From positions 1-6,438 of the forward strand of contig CAMDBK010000183.1 in the NCBI GenBank assembly GCA_945889235.1: a DNA stretch of 6,438 bases. The letters run 5' to 3'. Below are positions 1-6,438 of this stretch, one piece after another (positions within the stretch are counted from its first letter, which is position 1; each line of letters opens with the position of its first letter). A model generated the notes under the pieces. The model was given only the letters and a program-made list of their open reading frames with translations, did no database searches and was not told where the DNA came from. Source of the stretch: Chitinophaga pinensis. GTDB lineage: Bacteria; Bacteroidota; Bacteroidia; SXHM01. The translations under genes and the position numbers were made by a program.

Positions 1-695
1 ACAACTTCCACACGTTTTGCTCCAAGCTGCAAAAACTCATCCCCCATTTGCTTGCCAATAGAAGTAACAACGTCCGCATTTTGCAAAACAGATTTTTCCA
101 GTTCACGATGTTTTGCATCTGCACTTTTAGTCAGCATAAGCTTATCATAAAAATCAATATTCGTCCAGGGATCACGGAAATCAGCCAGCCAGGGAATACC
201 TGTTTTTTGTTTCAAACCCAGTGCAATCAAATGCATGCTGTGTGGCGGCCCTGTTGAAATAACTGCATCAATAGGATGCGACCGCAGGTAGTTTGAAAGA
301 AACTCAGCAGAAGGCTTTACCCAATATTTTCGTGCATCGGGAATAAACAGATTACCGCGAATCCACACCGCAATTTTTTCAGCAAGTCCGGGTTTCTTTT
401 TTTCGGTGAGAAAACCTGCATTTATTTTTTCGTCCTTTTTAAGACCAAGAAATTTTTTATAAAAAGAATAAGGTTCCCAGATTGGTTGCTTCAGAACTTT
501 AATTCCTTCAGGAATATCTTTCAGCAATGAGTTATCAATTGCAGGCGCTTCAGGATTTTCGGGTGTGTAAACAATGGGCTCCCAACCGTATTCACGCAAA
601 TACTTTACTGTTTTCAGCCAACGCTGAACACCTGCACCACCGCTGGGCGGCCAGTAGTAGGTAATGATGAGGACGGTTTTTCTATTTTGATTCAC
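1..695 (-). CDS. Family 4 (GT-B) glycosyltransferase, N-terminal part; cut off by window edge
   Basis: This is the N-terminal part (231 complete codons) of a likely cytoplasmic glycosyltransferase that moves a sugar from a nucleotide-sugar donor to a surface glycan or lipid-linked acceptor. Seen: residues 8-15 are VLIITYYW, followed by PPSGGAGVQRW (16-26), the first beta strand and glycine-rich loop of a GT-B acceptor domain. Further on are VISTGPPHSMHLIALG (145-160) and ADFRDPWTNIDFY (171-183), blocks I recognise from Bacteroidota family 4 enzymes. The C-terminal donor-binding domain with its E-x7-E region lies beyond position 1, so donor and linkage cannot be judged. There is no ATG near the start. 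I chose GTG at 693-695 because it puts the first strand 7 residues in, as in relatives; GTG at 702-704 is also in frame, and a stop lies at 720-722. The gene starts 84 bases after yfhO on the same strand and is probably cotranscribed with it. The family call is firm; the exact start is less so. Confidence 0.88.
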   Translation of the reverse strand, partial: MNQNRKTVLIITYYWPPSGGAGVQRWLKTVKYLREYGWEPIVYTPENPEAPAIDNSLLKDIPEGIKVLKQPIWEPYSFYKKFLGLKKDEKINAGFLTEKKKPGLAEKIAVWIRGNLFIPDARKYWVKPSAEFLSNYLRSHPIDAVISTGPPHSMHLIALGLKQKTGIPWLADFRDPWTNIDFYDKLMLTKSADAKHRELEKSVLQNADVVTSIGKQMGDEFLQLGAKRVEV

Positions 696-713
696 GGCTG
701 TCACACTGAGCGG
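696..713. repeat. Solitary partial arm of the hairpin repeat
   Basis: The bases GGCTGTCACACTGAGCGG closely match the beginning of the left arm of the repeat upstream of yfhO (GGCTGTCATGCTGAGCG at 3236-3252). They also match the left arm that follows 5 bases later (TGTCACAGTGAGCG at 718-731). This fragment breaks off before the GTAGTCGAA part, so it looks like a truncated extra copy next to the full element. It directly abuts the GTG start chosen for the glycosyltransferase, and the alternative GTG (702-704) lies inside it. Confidence 0.6.
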
Positions 714-717
714 TTTT

Positions 718-796
718 TGTCACAGTGAGCGTAGTCGAACTGCGAAGTGTAATTATTTTAATTTTATAAAGCCCCTCGACTACGCTCGGGGTGACA
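718..796. repeat. Inverted (hairpin) repeat, copy A, at the 3' end of yfhO
   Basis: The left arm is 718-740 and the right arm 774-796, separated by a 33-base A/T-rich loop. By hand, 18 of 23 arm positions pair: a 12-base core (TCGACTACGCTC and its complement) and 6 terminal bases, with a 3-base mismatch between them and 2 mismatches at the loop. The right arm overlaps the last codons of yfhO (stop at 780-782). The element is homologous to copy B at 3239-3307, with arms about 19/23 and 20/23 identical and a similar TAATTATTT stretch in the loop, in the same orientation. Such elements are often scattered in Bacteroidota intergenic DNA. It could fold in RNA from either strand and might weaken read-through into the glycosyltransferase gene, but no clear T-run follows it. 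Confidence 0.85.
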
Positions 797-3218
797 CCTC
801 TTTCATTGAAAAAAACAACGCAACTCCAACAAAAATAAACAGCAGTATTGACCCACCTAATGCAATTTTTTCTCCTGTATAATAAGTTGTTGGCTCAAAT
901 TTAAACTCAACTTTATGTTCACCGGCAGGAATACGCGCTGCACGCAACACAAAGTCAGTTCTGAAATGCGGTATTAGTTTTCCATCCACATAAGCATTCC
1001 ATCCTTTGTCGTAATAAATCTCTGAAAAAACAGCCAGTTGTTCAGTAGCAGTTTTGGATTGATACGAAAGATGATTGGGTTTATAATCCGTCAATTTAAT
1101 TTGTGCGGTTGAATCTTTTTGCGGAGTAAAACCTTTTACTTCATTTTCAAAATACTGGTCAATGATTGCAGTTTTCTTTGGTTCAAAAGTATTTAACGCA
1201 ATAATTTCAGAATCAGGATTTGCTACTAATCTATATTCATCTACAAACCATGCATTGCCTAGTGCACCCGGATTTTGCTGTGGTCTTGCAGGGCCGTCTT
1301 TCTCTCCCTGAACAATTACATATTTTGTATTCAGCATGTTCAGCACCCTGATATTATTCTTGCTGATGTGTTGGTCAATCAGTTCCTGATAACGCTTCAA
1401 TTTCGCACCGTGATAACCACCGATAGATTTATGAAAATACGAAGTGCCGGCATCGTTAAACGTATTTGCAGCCAAATTCAAAACACGGAAATCAGGGTCT
1501 TTATCTTCAAGAATATAGTTGTCGGCCTGGGTGGGAGTAAAAGGTTTTTCAGCTTTTTTTTTATTTACAAAATTGCTTTTGTTCAGGTAACGCAAATCAA
1601 CAGGCAGCATATCTGCCAGTATTAGCACAGCAAACAACGACATTGCAATTTCTTTCTTCAGTTTGTTTAGCATGAACAACCAGATTATTCCACCCGAAAT
1701 CAAAATAAAAACAAGTGAACGCAATGCATCCATTCTTAACAAAGATTCACGGTCAGTTCTTATTGCATCTATCAGCCACTCAGGAAATCCTTTTGCAGCA
1801 TAATTCTCATCTGCAGCAGAAACAAAATCAAAAAACATTCCGGGCATCAGCACAAAAAACAAGCTAACACCACCAACAACTGAAAGCGCATAAATCAATT
1901 TTTTCTTCAAATCTGATGCAGCAATTTCACCTGAAAAAATATTTTTCAAAGCCAGCAGCGCCATTACCGGAAACACAAACTGTGCAATTACCAAGGTCAT
2001 GGAAACCGCACGGAACTTGTTATAACCGGGGAAATGTGCAAAAAAGAAATCCGTAACAGGAGGAAAATTTCTTCCCCACGAAAGCACGATGGAAAGAATT
2101 GCAGCACCCAGCAACCACCATTTATCGTTTTCTTTCAGCGTAAATAATCCAAGAATAAAAAGAAAACAAATTATTGCACCGAGGTAAACCGGACCTGATG
2201 TAAAAGGCTGGTCGCCCCAGTAAAGCGGAAGGTTTTTAATAATTCCCACAGCCTGACCTTTCGGAATTTTATTATCAATTAAGGCTTTATAAGTATCCGA
2301 CTTTGTGTCAAGTTCACCGTTAGAACCGCCTCCTTTAAAATTAGGGATTAGCAAGGTCATTGACTCGCCTATTCCATAACTCCAGTCGGTTGCATATTTC
2401 TGCGAAAGACCTTCTTTACCTGCCGCCAAATCAGAAGAAAGGTCAGATTTTCCGCGCATGGTATATTGTCCGTATTCATAAGTTGCCCATAGGTTGGTAA
2501 TGTTTGGAAGCAATGCAATTACTGCGGCTATCACTAGTACTACTGTAGCTTTTAAAAAAGCAGGAAGGGTTTTTTCTATCACTGCATAAACCAATTTTAC
2601 CGAACCTAACAACAAAATAGTCAGCAGTAAATAATAAGTAATCTGCAAATGATTGGTGTAAATCTGTAAAGCAAGAAACAAGGAAGTAAGCGCTGCACCC
2701 AACAATAACCGACCACGGTAAGCCAGCAAAATTGAGCCAATCACAGGAGCCATATATGCCATGGCATGAACCTTTGAGTTGTGTCCTGCTTCAATAATTA
2801 TTACCGAATACGAAGCGAGAGCAAAAGCAAATCCTCCCGCAATTGCAAGACGATAATCCACTTTCAGCATAATAAGAAGAAAATAAAAACCAAGCATGAG
2901 TAAAAACAAATAATTGGCAGGGCGCGGCAAACCAAGTCCCAGCGCGGTATCTACATACTTCACTAAGTTAGAAGGATACAAAACCGAAATCTGGTACGCA
3001 GGCATTCCTCCAAACATGGAGTTGGTCCACAAAGGCTCCTCACCGGTTTTTTCTCGGAAATCTTTTATCTCTTTAGACATACCGGTATAATTGGTGATAT
3101 CGCCCTGATAAACCACTTTGCCTTCCAGCAGCGGGTGCAGGTAAGCAAGTGTTACCACAATAAAAGCAACCACAGCAATAAGGTGCGGTAGCAGAGGTTT
3201 AAAATTGATGTTTTTCAT
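780..3218 (-). CDS. YfhO-family multispanning membrane protein (putative GT-C type glycosyltransferase)
   Basis: This 812-residue inner-membrane protein is of the YfhO family. Bacillus YfhO acts with a CsbB-type enzyme to add sugars to cell-surface polymer; a lipid-linked sugar donor is the accepted model, and applying it here is inference. Seen: a first membrane helix at about 11-29, then an outside loop (30-100) carrying YQGDITNY (37-44, with Asp40 a candidate GT-C catalytic acid) and the family block LWTNSMFGGMPAYQI (63-77). EAGHNSK is at 143-149. Roughly a dozen more hydrophobic segments lie between 101 and 540, interrupted by a large loop at about 242-340. A soluble, probably outward-facing domain follows (about 540-785), with YYDKGWNAYVDGK at 735-747, and then a last helix at about 786-804. 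Length is normal for the Bacteroidota form. The ATG at 3216-3218 gives a good N-terminus (MKNINFK before the first helix). The last residues VSPRA and the TAG stop come from hairpin repeat copy A. Copy B ends about 20 bases upstream of the start. The acceptor is unknown. Confidence 0.9.
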   Translation of the reverse strand: MKNINFKPLLPHLIAVVAFIVVTLAYLHPLLEGKVVYQGDITNYTGMSKEIKDFREKTGEEPLWTNSMFGGMPAYQISVLYPSNLVKYVDTALGLGLPRPANYLFLLMLGFYFLLIMLKVDYRLAIAGGFAFALASYSVIIIEAGHNSKVHAMAYMAPVIGSILLAYRGRLLLGAALTSLFLALQIYTNHLQITYYLLLTILLLGSVKLVYAVIEKTLPAFLKATVVLVIAAVIALLPNITNLWATYEYGQYTMRGKSDLSSDLAAGKEGLSQKYATDWSYGIGESMTLLIPNFKGGGSNGELDTKSDTYKALIDNKIPKGQAVGIIKNLPLYWGDQPFTSGPVYLGAIICFLFILGLFTLKENDKWWLLGAAILSIVLSWGRNFPPVTDFFFAHFPGYNKFRAVSMTLVIAQFVFPVMALLALKNIFSGEIAASDLKKKLIYALSVVGGVSLFFVLMPGMFFDFVSAADENYAAKGFPEWLIDAIRTDRESLLRMDALRSLVFILISGGIIWLFMLNKLKKEIAMSLFAVLILADMLPVDLRYLNKSNFVNKKKAEKPFTPTQADNYILEDKDPDFRVLNLAANTFNDAGTSYFHKSIGGYHGAKLKRYQELIDQHISKNNIRVLNMLNTKYVIVQGEKDGPARPQQNPGALGNAWFVDEYRLVANPDSEIIALNTFEPKKTAIIDQYFENEVKGFTPQKDSTAQIKLTDYKPNHLSYQSKTATEQLAVFSEIYYDKGWNAYVDGKLIPHFRTDFVLRAARIPAGEHKVEFKFEPTTYYTGEKIALGGSILLFIFVGVALFFSMKEVSPRA

Positions 3219-3238
3219 AGAATACTTTTGCGTTTGGC

Positions 3239-3307
3239 TGTCATGCTGAGCGTAGTCGAAGCACCTTAATTATTTATTATTGCCCTTCGACTACGCTCAG
3301 GGTGTCA
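3239..3307. repeat. Inverted (hairpin) repeat, copy B, between the small membrane gene and yfhO
   Basis: The left arm is 3239-3261 and the right arm 3285-3307, around a 23-base A/T-rich loop. Twenty of 23 arm positions pair, including an unbroken 16-base stretch (CTTCGACTACGCTCAG and its complement). Three further bases (GGC, 3236-3238) are shared with the partial arm at 696. The element fills most of the 101-base gap: on the transcribed strand it begins 12 bases after the stop of the small gene and ends 20 bases before the yfhO ATG. A hairpin this strong in the mRNA could act as a partial terminator or protect the upstream message from 3' decay. No T-rich tract follows directly, so terminator function is only a possibility. 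Confidence 0.88.
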
Positions 3308-3319
3308 AATATTTACAAT

Positions 3320-3550
3320 TTATTTCACTTCTTCGTAATCCACATACTCCCCATCATTCCCTTTGCTTTTTTTCGAGACATTTATTTCACCTTCGGGTTT
3401 TCGTTGTTGCTCCTGCATGTTTTGCATCCGCTCCTGCATATCACGCTGGGCTTTGTTTACCATTGAACGTGCAGCAAGCGGAACTATAACTTTAAACACA
3501 AAATTGTAGAGTGCATAAATGAATATAAGAACAAGAATGAGGCGAATCAT
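3320..3550 (-). CDS. Small single-span membrane protein, DUF4834-like
   Basis: This 76-residue protein of unknown function resembles the DUF4834 family of small Bacteroidota proteins. Seen: one hydrophobic N-terminal helix (about residues 2-25, MIRLILVLIFIYALYNFVFK onward), then a basic, Gln/Met/Glu-rich stretch (about 28-50) that could form a short coiled coil, a charged linker, and the C-terminal tail GEYVDYEEVK (67-76). Helix, polar coil and a final GEYVDYEE tail match the pattern I remember for this family; a profile search would settle it. The protein is probably anchored in the inner membrane; the lysines and arginines after the helix suggest the tail lies in the cytoplasm. The ATG at 3548-3550 gives a sensible N-terminus right at the helix and is preceded by an A/T-rich leader with no Shine-Dalgarno site, as is usual in the phylum. 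It sits 139 bases after carB and 101 before yfhO; no functional link to either is evident. Confidence 0.82.
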   Translation of the reverse strand: MIRLILVLIFIYALYNFVFKVIVPLAARSMVNKAQRDMQERMQNMQEQQRKPEGEINVSKKSKGNDGEYVDYEEVK

Positions 3551-3577
3551 AATTTTAAAAACTCAAAAAATAAGAAA

Positions 3578-3667
3578 CAAATCACAAATAAATTCCAATG
3601 GTAAAAATTCAAGTAACAAACGGTTTGGATAATTTGAAATTGGGTTTTGTATATTATTTGAGATTTG
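3578..3667. repeat. A/T-rich imperfect palindrome between carB and the small membrane gene
   Basis: The left arm (3578-3621) and right arm (3623-3667) are imperfect inverted copies. The outer ends CAAATCACAAATAA (3578-3591) and TTATTTGAGATTTG (3654-3667) pair at 13 of 14 positions. The centre is CAAAC-G-GTTTG (3617-3627), and the middle pairs only in patches with small shifts. Similar CAAAT-like words continue towards 3689, so the element may reach the carB stop codon. Palindromes of this word composition recur between genes in Bacteroidota genomes, as far as I recall. It makes a weak, long A-U hairpin in RNA. It is unrelated in sequence to the TCGACTACGCTC repeats. Confidence 0.65.
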
Positions 3668-3689
3668 CTTTTTGTTCTTTGTAATTTGC

Positions 3690-6438
3690 TTAGCGACTGA
3701 GATAAAGATTACGTTCAGAATAAATTTTCTGAAAAAATTCATCCTGCAAATCATCAATAAACTGAATGGCTTCGCCTGTTGATTTCATTTCAGGGCCCAG
3801 TTCTTTATTCACATTCGGGAATTTATCAAACGAGAACACGGGAATTTTAATTGCGTATCCTTTTTGCTTCGGATTAAACTTAAAGTCTTTCACTTTCTTT
3901 TCGCGCAGCATTACTTTGGTAGCATAGTTTACATACGGTTCGTCATACGCTTTTGCAATGAACGGAACCGTGCGTGAAGCGCGGGGATTGGCTTCAATTA
4001 CATACACCACTTCATCTTTTATTGCAAATTGAATATTGAGAAGTCCCACTGTTTTTAAGGCAACTGCAATGGTCTTCGTATGCTGTACAATCTGCTTCAT
4101 TACGTTTTCACTCAAATCAAAAGCAGGAAGCACAGCATACGAATCGCCTGAATGAATACCTGCAGGCTCAATGTGTTCCATAATTCCAATGATGTAAACA
4201 TCCTTGCCATCACAGATGGAATCCGACTCTGCTTCAATAGCCCTCTCCAGAAAGTGGTCAAGCAGAACCTTGTTTCCGGGAATATCGCGCAGTAAGTTAA
4301 CAACGTGTTCTTCCAGTTCCTGTTCGTTGATTACAATCTTCATGCTTTGTCCGCCAAGAACATAGGAAGGACGCACCAGCAAAGGAAATCCAAGCTCGCG
4401 TGAAATCTTCACTGCATTCTCCGCATCTTCAATAACACCAAATTTCGGATAGGGAATATTATTCTCTTTCAGCAGTGTTGAAAAACTTCCGCGATCTTCT
4501 GCAAGGTCAAGCGATTTGAAATCTGTACCTATAATTTTTATTCCGTAACGGTCAAGTTTTTCAGCAAGCTTCAAGGCGGTTTGTCCGCCCAACTGAACGA
4601 TGACACCTTCGGGCTTTTCATGAAGAATGATGTCATAAATATGTTCCCAGAAAATGGGTTCAAAATAAAGTTTGTCAGCAATATCAAAGTCAGTTGAAAC
4701 CGTTTCAGGATTGCAGTTAATCATGATTGCTTCATAACCACATTCCTTTGCCGCCAGCACACCGTGAACGCATGAATAATCGAACTCAATCCCTTGCCCT
4801 ATGCGGTTTGGACCGGAACCCAGCACCACAATTTTCTTCTTGTCAGAAACCACTGATTCGTTTTCATCTTCAAACGTAGAATAGTAGTAAGGTGTTTTTG
4901 CTTCAAACTCTGCAGCGCACGTATCAACTAATTTGTAAACACGCTTTATTCCCATGTCATTGCGTTTATTGAAAACCTCGCTTTCAAGGCAACGCAGCAA
5001 ATGTGCAATTTGTCTGTCGGCATAGCCTTTCTGCTTTGCTTCTTTCAGCAAATCAAAAGGAATTTTATCAATGGTATATTTTGCAATTTCTTTTTCAACC
5101 AAAACTAATTCTTCAATCTGGTGCAAAAACCAAGGATCTATGCGTGTAAGGGCCTGTATGGATTTAAATGGAATGCCCATTTGCATCGCATCTTTGATAT
5201 GGAATAAACGATTCCAACTTGGTCGTTTCAAACTCTCAACAATCTGTTCCTGGTTGCGGACTTCTTTTCCATCAGCGCCCAAACCGTTGCGTTTTATTTC
5301 CAGCGACTGACAAGCTTTTTGCAATGCCTCCTGAAAATTTCTTCCAATTCCCATCACCTCACCAACTGATTTCATCTGTAAGCCCAATTGCCTGTCAGAA
5401 CCTTTGAACTTGTCAAAATTCCAGCGCGGAATTTTCACTATCACATAATCCAATGTAGGTTCAAAAAATGCAGAAGTGCTTTTGGTAATCTGGTTTTGCA
5501 ATTCATCTAAGTGATAACCAATAGCCAGTTTTGAAGCAATCTTTGCAATGGGATAACCTGTGGCCTTTGAAGCCAGCGCTGATGAACGCGATACGCGGGG
5601 ATTAATTTCAATCGCAATTATATCTTCCGCTTCATCTGGACTAACTGCAAATTGAACGTTGCAACCACCGGCAAAATTTCCGATAGAGCGCATCATCAGG
5701 ATTGCCATATCGCGCATGCGCTGATAGGTTGCATCCGAAAGTGTCATTGCAGGAGCGACCGTAATCGAGTCGCCTGTATGAATTCCCATCGGATCAAAAT
5801 TCTCGATGGAGCAAATGATGATCACATTGTCGTTGGCATCGCGCAACAATTCCAACTCATATTCTTTCCAGCCAAGAACGGCTTTGTCAATTAAGACTTC
5901 ATGTGTTGGAGATGCATGTAGACCTCGGGTTAATGCTGCATCAAATTCCTCACGAGTATGCACAAAGGAAGCGCCCGTTCCACCAAGTGTGTAAGAAGGA
6001 CGAATAACCAACGGAAAGCCTATTTCCTGCGCAACTTCTTTTCCTTCCAGAAATGAGTTGGCAATTTTTGAAGGCGCACAACCCACACCTATTTTTTCCA
6101 TCAGTTTTTTGAAAGCCTCACGGTTTTCTGTGGTTTCAATTGCCTGAATATCTACCCCAATCATTTTGACACCATATTTTTTCCAAATCCCCATCTCGTC
6201 ACACCGGATGGCAAGATTAAGGGCAGTTTGTCCGCCCATAGTGGGAAGCACCGCATCAATCTTCCGCTCTTCCAGAATTTGTTTGATGGAAGCGGGCGTC
6301 AATGGCAACAGGTAAATATGGTCGGCTGTTACCTTATCAGTCATAATAGTTGCAGGGTTGGAATTGATAAGCGAAACTTCAATTCCTTCTTCCTTAAGCG
6401 AGCGCGAAGCCTGTGACCCGGCATAGTCAAATTCGCAA
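3690..6438 (-). CDS. carB: Carbamoyl-phosphate synthase large subunit, nearly complete; N-terminus beyond window
   Basis: CarB makes carbamoyl phosphate from bicarbonate, ATP and ammonia passed from CarA, feeding pyrimidine and arginine synthesis in the cytoplasm. The frame is open to the window edge: the first residues read CEFDYAGSQASRSLKEEG, and NSNPATIMTDK crosses the ATG at 6342-6344, which is therefore internal. Counting from the first codon here, 915 residues are present. About 22 are missing, judged by setting E277/N279/R281 (the EINPR motif) against E299/N301/R303 of the E. coli enzyme. First half: RPSYTLGGTGASFV (146-159) and EINPRVSRSSALASKATG (277-294), an ATP-grasp domain for carboxyphosphate formation. 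The linking helical domain follows. Second half: VLGSGPNRIGQGIEFDYS (about 538-555), NPETVSTDFD, RPSYVLGGQS (689-698) and EANPRASR (815-822), the carbamate-phosphorylating ATP-grasp domain. The protein stops soon after EMKSTGEA, so the C-terminal MGS-like allosteric domain (about 130 residues in E. coli) is absent. No frameshift is seen. Confidence 0.97.
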   Translation of the reverse strand, partial: CEFDYAGSQASRSLKEEGIEVSLINSNPATIMTDKVTADHIYLLPLTPASIKQILEERKIDAVLPTMGGQTALNLAIRCDEMGIWKKYGVKMIGVDIQAIETTENREAFKKLMEKIGVGCAPSKIANSFLEGKEVAQEIGFPLVIRPSYTLGGTGASFVHTREEFDAALTRGLHASPTHEVLIDKAVLGWKEYELELLRDANDNVIIICSIENFDPMGIHTGDSITVAPAMTLSDATYQRMRDMAILMMRSIGNFAGGCNVQFAVSPDEAEDIIAIEINPRVSRSSALASKATGYPIAKIASKLAIGYHLDELQNQITKSTSAFFEPTLDYVIVKIPRWNFDKFKGSDRQLGLQMKSVGEVMGIGRNFQEALQKACQSLEIKRNGLGADGKEVRNQEQIVESLKRPSWNRLFHIKDAMQMGIPFKSIQALTRIDPWFLHQIEELVLVEKEIAKYTIDKIPFDLLKEAKQKGYADRQIAHLLRCLESEVFNKRNDMGIKRVYKLVDTCAAEFEAKTPYYYSTFEDENESVVSDKKKIVVLGSGPNRIGQGIEFDYSCVHGVLAAKECGYEAIMINCNPETVSTDFDIADKLYFEPIFWEHIYDIILHEKPEGVIVQLGGQTALKLAEKLDRYGIKIIGTDFKSLDLAEDRGSFSTLLKENNIPYPKFGVIEDAENAVKISRELGFPLLVRPSYVLGGQSMKIVINEQELEEHVVNLLRDIPGNKVLLDHFLERAIEAESDSICDGKDVYIIGIMEHIEPAGIHSGDSYAVLPAFDLSENVMKQIVQHTKTIAVALKTVGLLNIQFAIKDEVVYVIEANPRASRTVPFIAKAYDEPYVNYATKVMLREKKVKDFKFNPKQKGYAIKIPVFSFDKFPNVNKELGPEMKSTGEAIQFIDDLQDEFFQKIYSERNLYLSR

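Noticed and set aside
48..257. 69-codon plus-strand reading frame at the left edge
   Set aside because: It is antisense to conserved glycosyltransferase motifs on the minus strand.
1554..1562. Run of nine T (nine A in the coding strand) inside yfhO as a phase-variation switch
   Set aside because: It encodes a plausible lysine-rich linker (NKKKAEK) in an A/T-rich genome; one sequence gives no evidence of length variation.
1275..1625. 116-codon plus-strand reading frame opposite yfhO
   Set aside because: It lies entirely antisense to well-supported yfhO coding sequence and has no recognisable domain; the same holds for the plus-strand frames opposite carB.
696..3319. Hairpin repeats as CRISPR repeats or classical intrinsic terminators
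   Set aside because: There are only two full copies, 2.4 kb apart and with no spacers, so this is not CRISPR. No clear T-run follows either hairpin, so I list them as repeats and not as terminators.
3219..3689. Bacteroidota-type promoters (TAnnTTTG with upstream TTTG) ahead of the small gene or yfhO
   Set aside because: No exact TAnnTTTG was found in either gap on the coding strand; near matches are expected by chance in such A/T-rich sequence.
3563..3757. 64-codon minus-strand reading frame across the carB end and the following gap
   Set aside because: It overlaps the carB 3' end in another frame and reads through the A/T-rich palindrome; the composition is that of translated repeat, not of a protein.
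6342..6344. ATG as the start of carB
   Set aside because: The frame stays open to the window edge and encodes conserved CarB sequence (EFDYAGSQASRSLKEEG, NSNPATI), so this Met is internal.

Overview
The window looks like chromosomal DNA from a member of the Bacteroidota, probably near the Chitinophagales or Sphingobacteriales. The reasons are the A/T-rich sequence, the lack of Shine-Dalgarno sites ahead of the genes, a DUF4834-type small protein (a family I know only from this phylum), the Bacteroidota form of YfhO and of the family 4 glycosyltransferase, and a short form of CarB. No rRNA, tRNA, CRISPR array, transposase or phage gene was seen.

All four genes lie on the minus strand and are transcribed from high to low coordinates. 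In transcription order they are: carB (pyrimidine and arginine precursor synthesis; its first ~22 codons lie beyond position 6438), a 76-residue membrane-anchored DUF4834-like protein, an 812-residue multispanning YfhO-family protein, and the N-terminal 231 residues of a family 4 glycosyltransferase that runs off position 1. The YfhO protein and the glycosyltransferase probably form a surface glycan or glycolipid pair. carB and the small protein look like unrelated housekeeping neighbours.

The gaps between genes are short (84, 101 and 139 bases), and each is largely occupied by an inverted repeat. The gaps on both sides of yfhO hold two copies, in the same orientation, of one hairpin repeat with the core TCGACTACGCTC. 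The downstream copy runs into the gene and supplies its last codons and its stop. The gap after carB holds a different, A/T-rich palindrome built from CAAAT-like words. These repeats are the least ordinary part of the window. The genes appear intact, and I see no convincing new multi-gene system.
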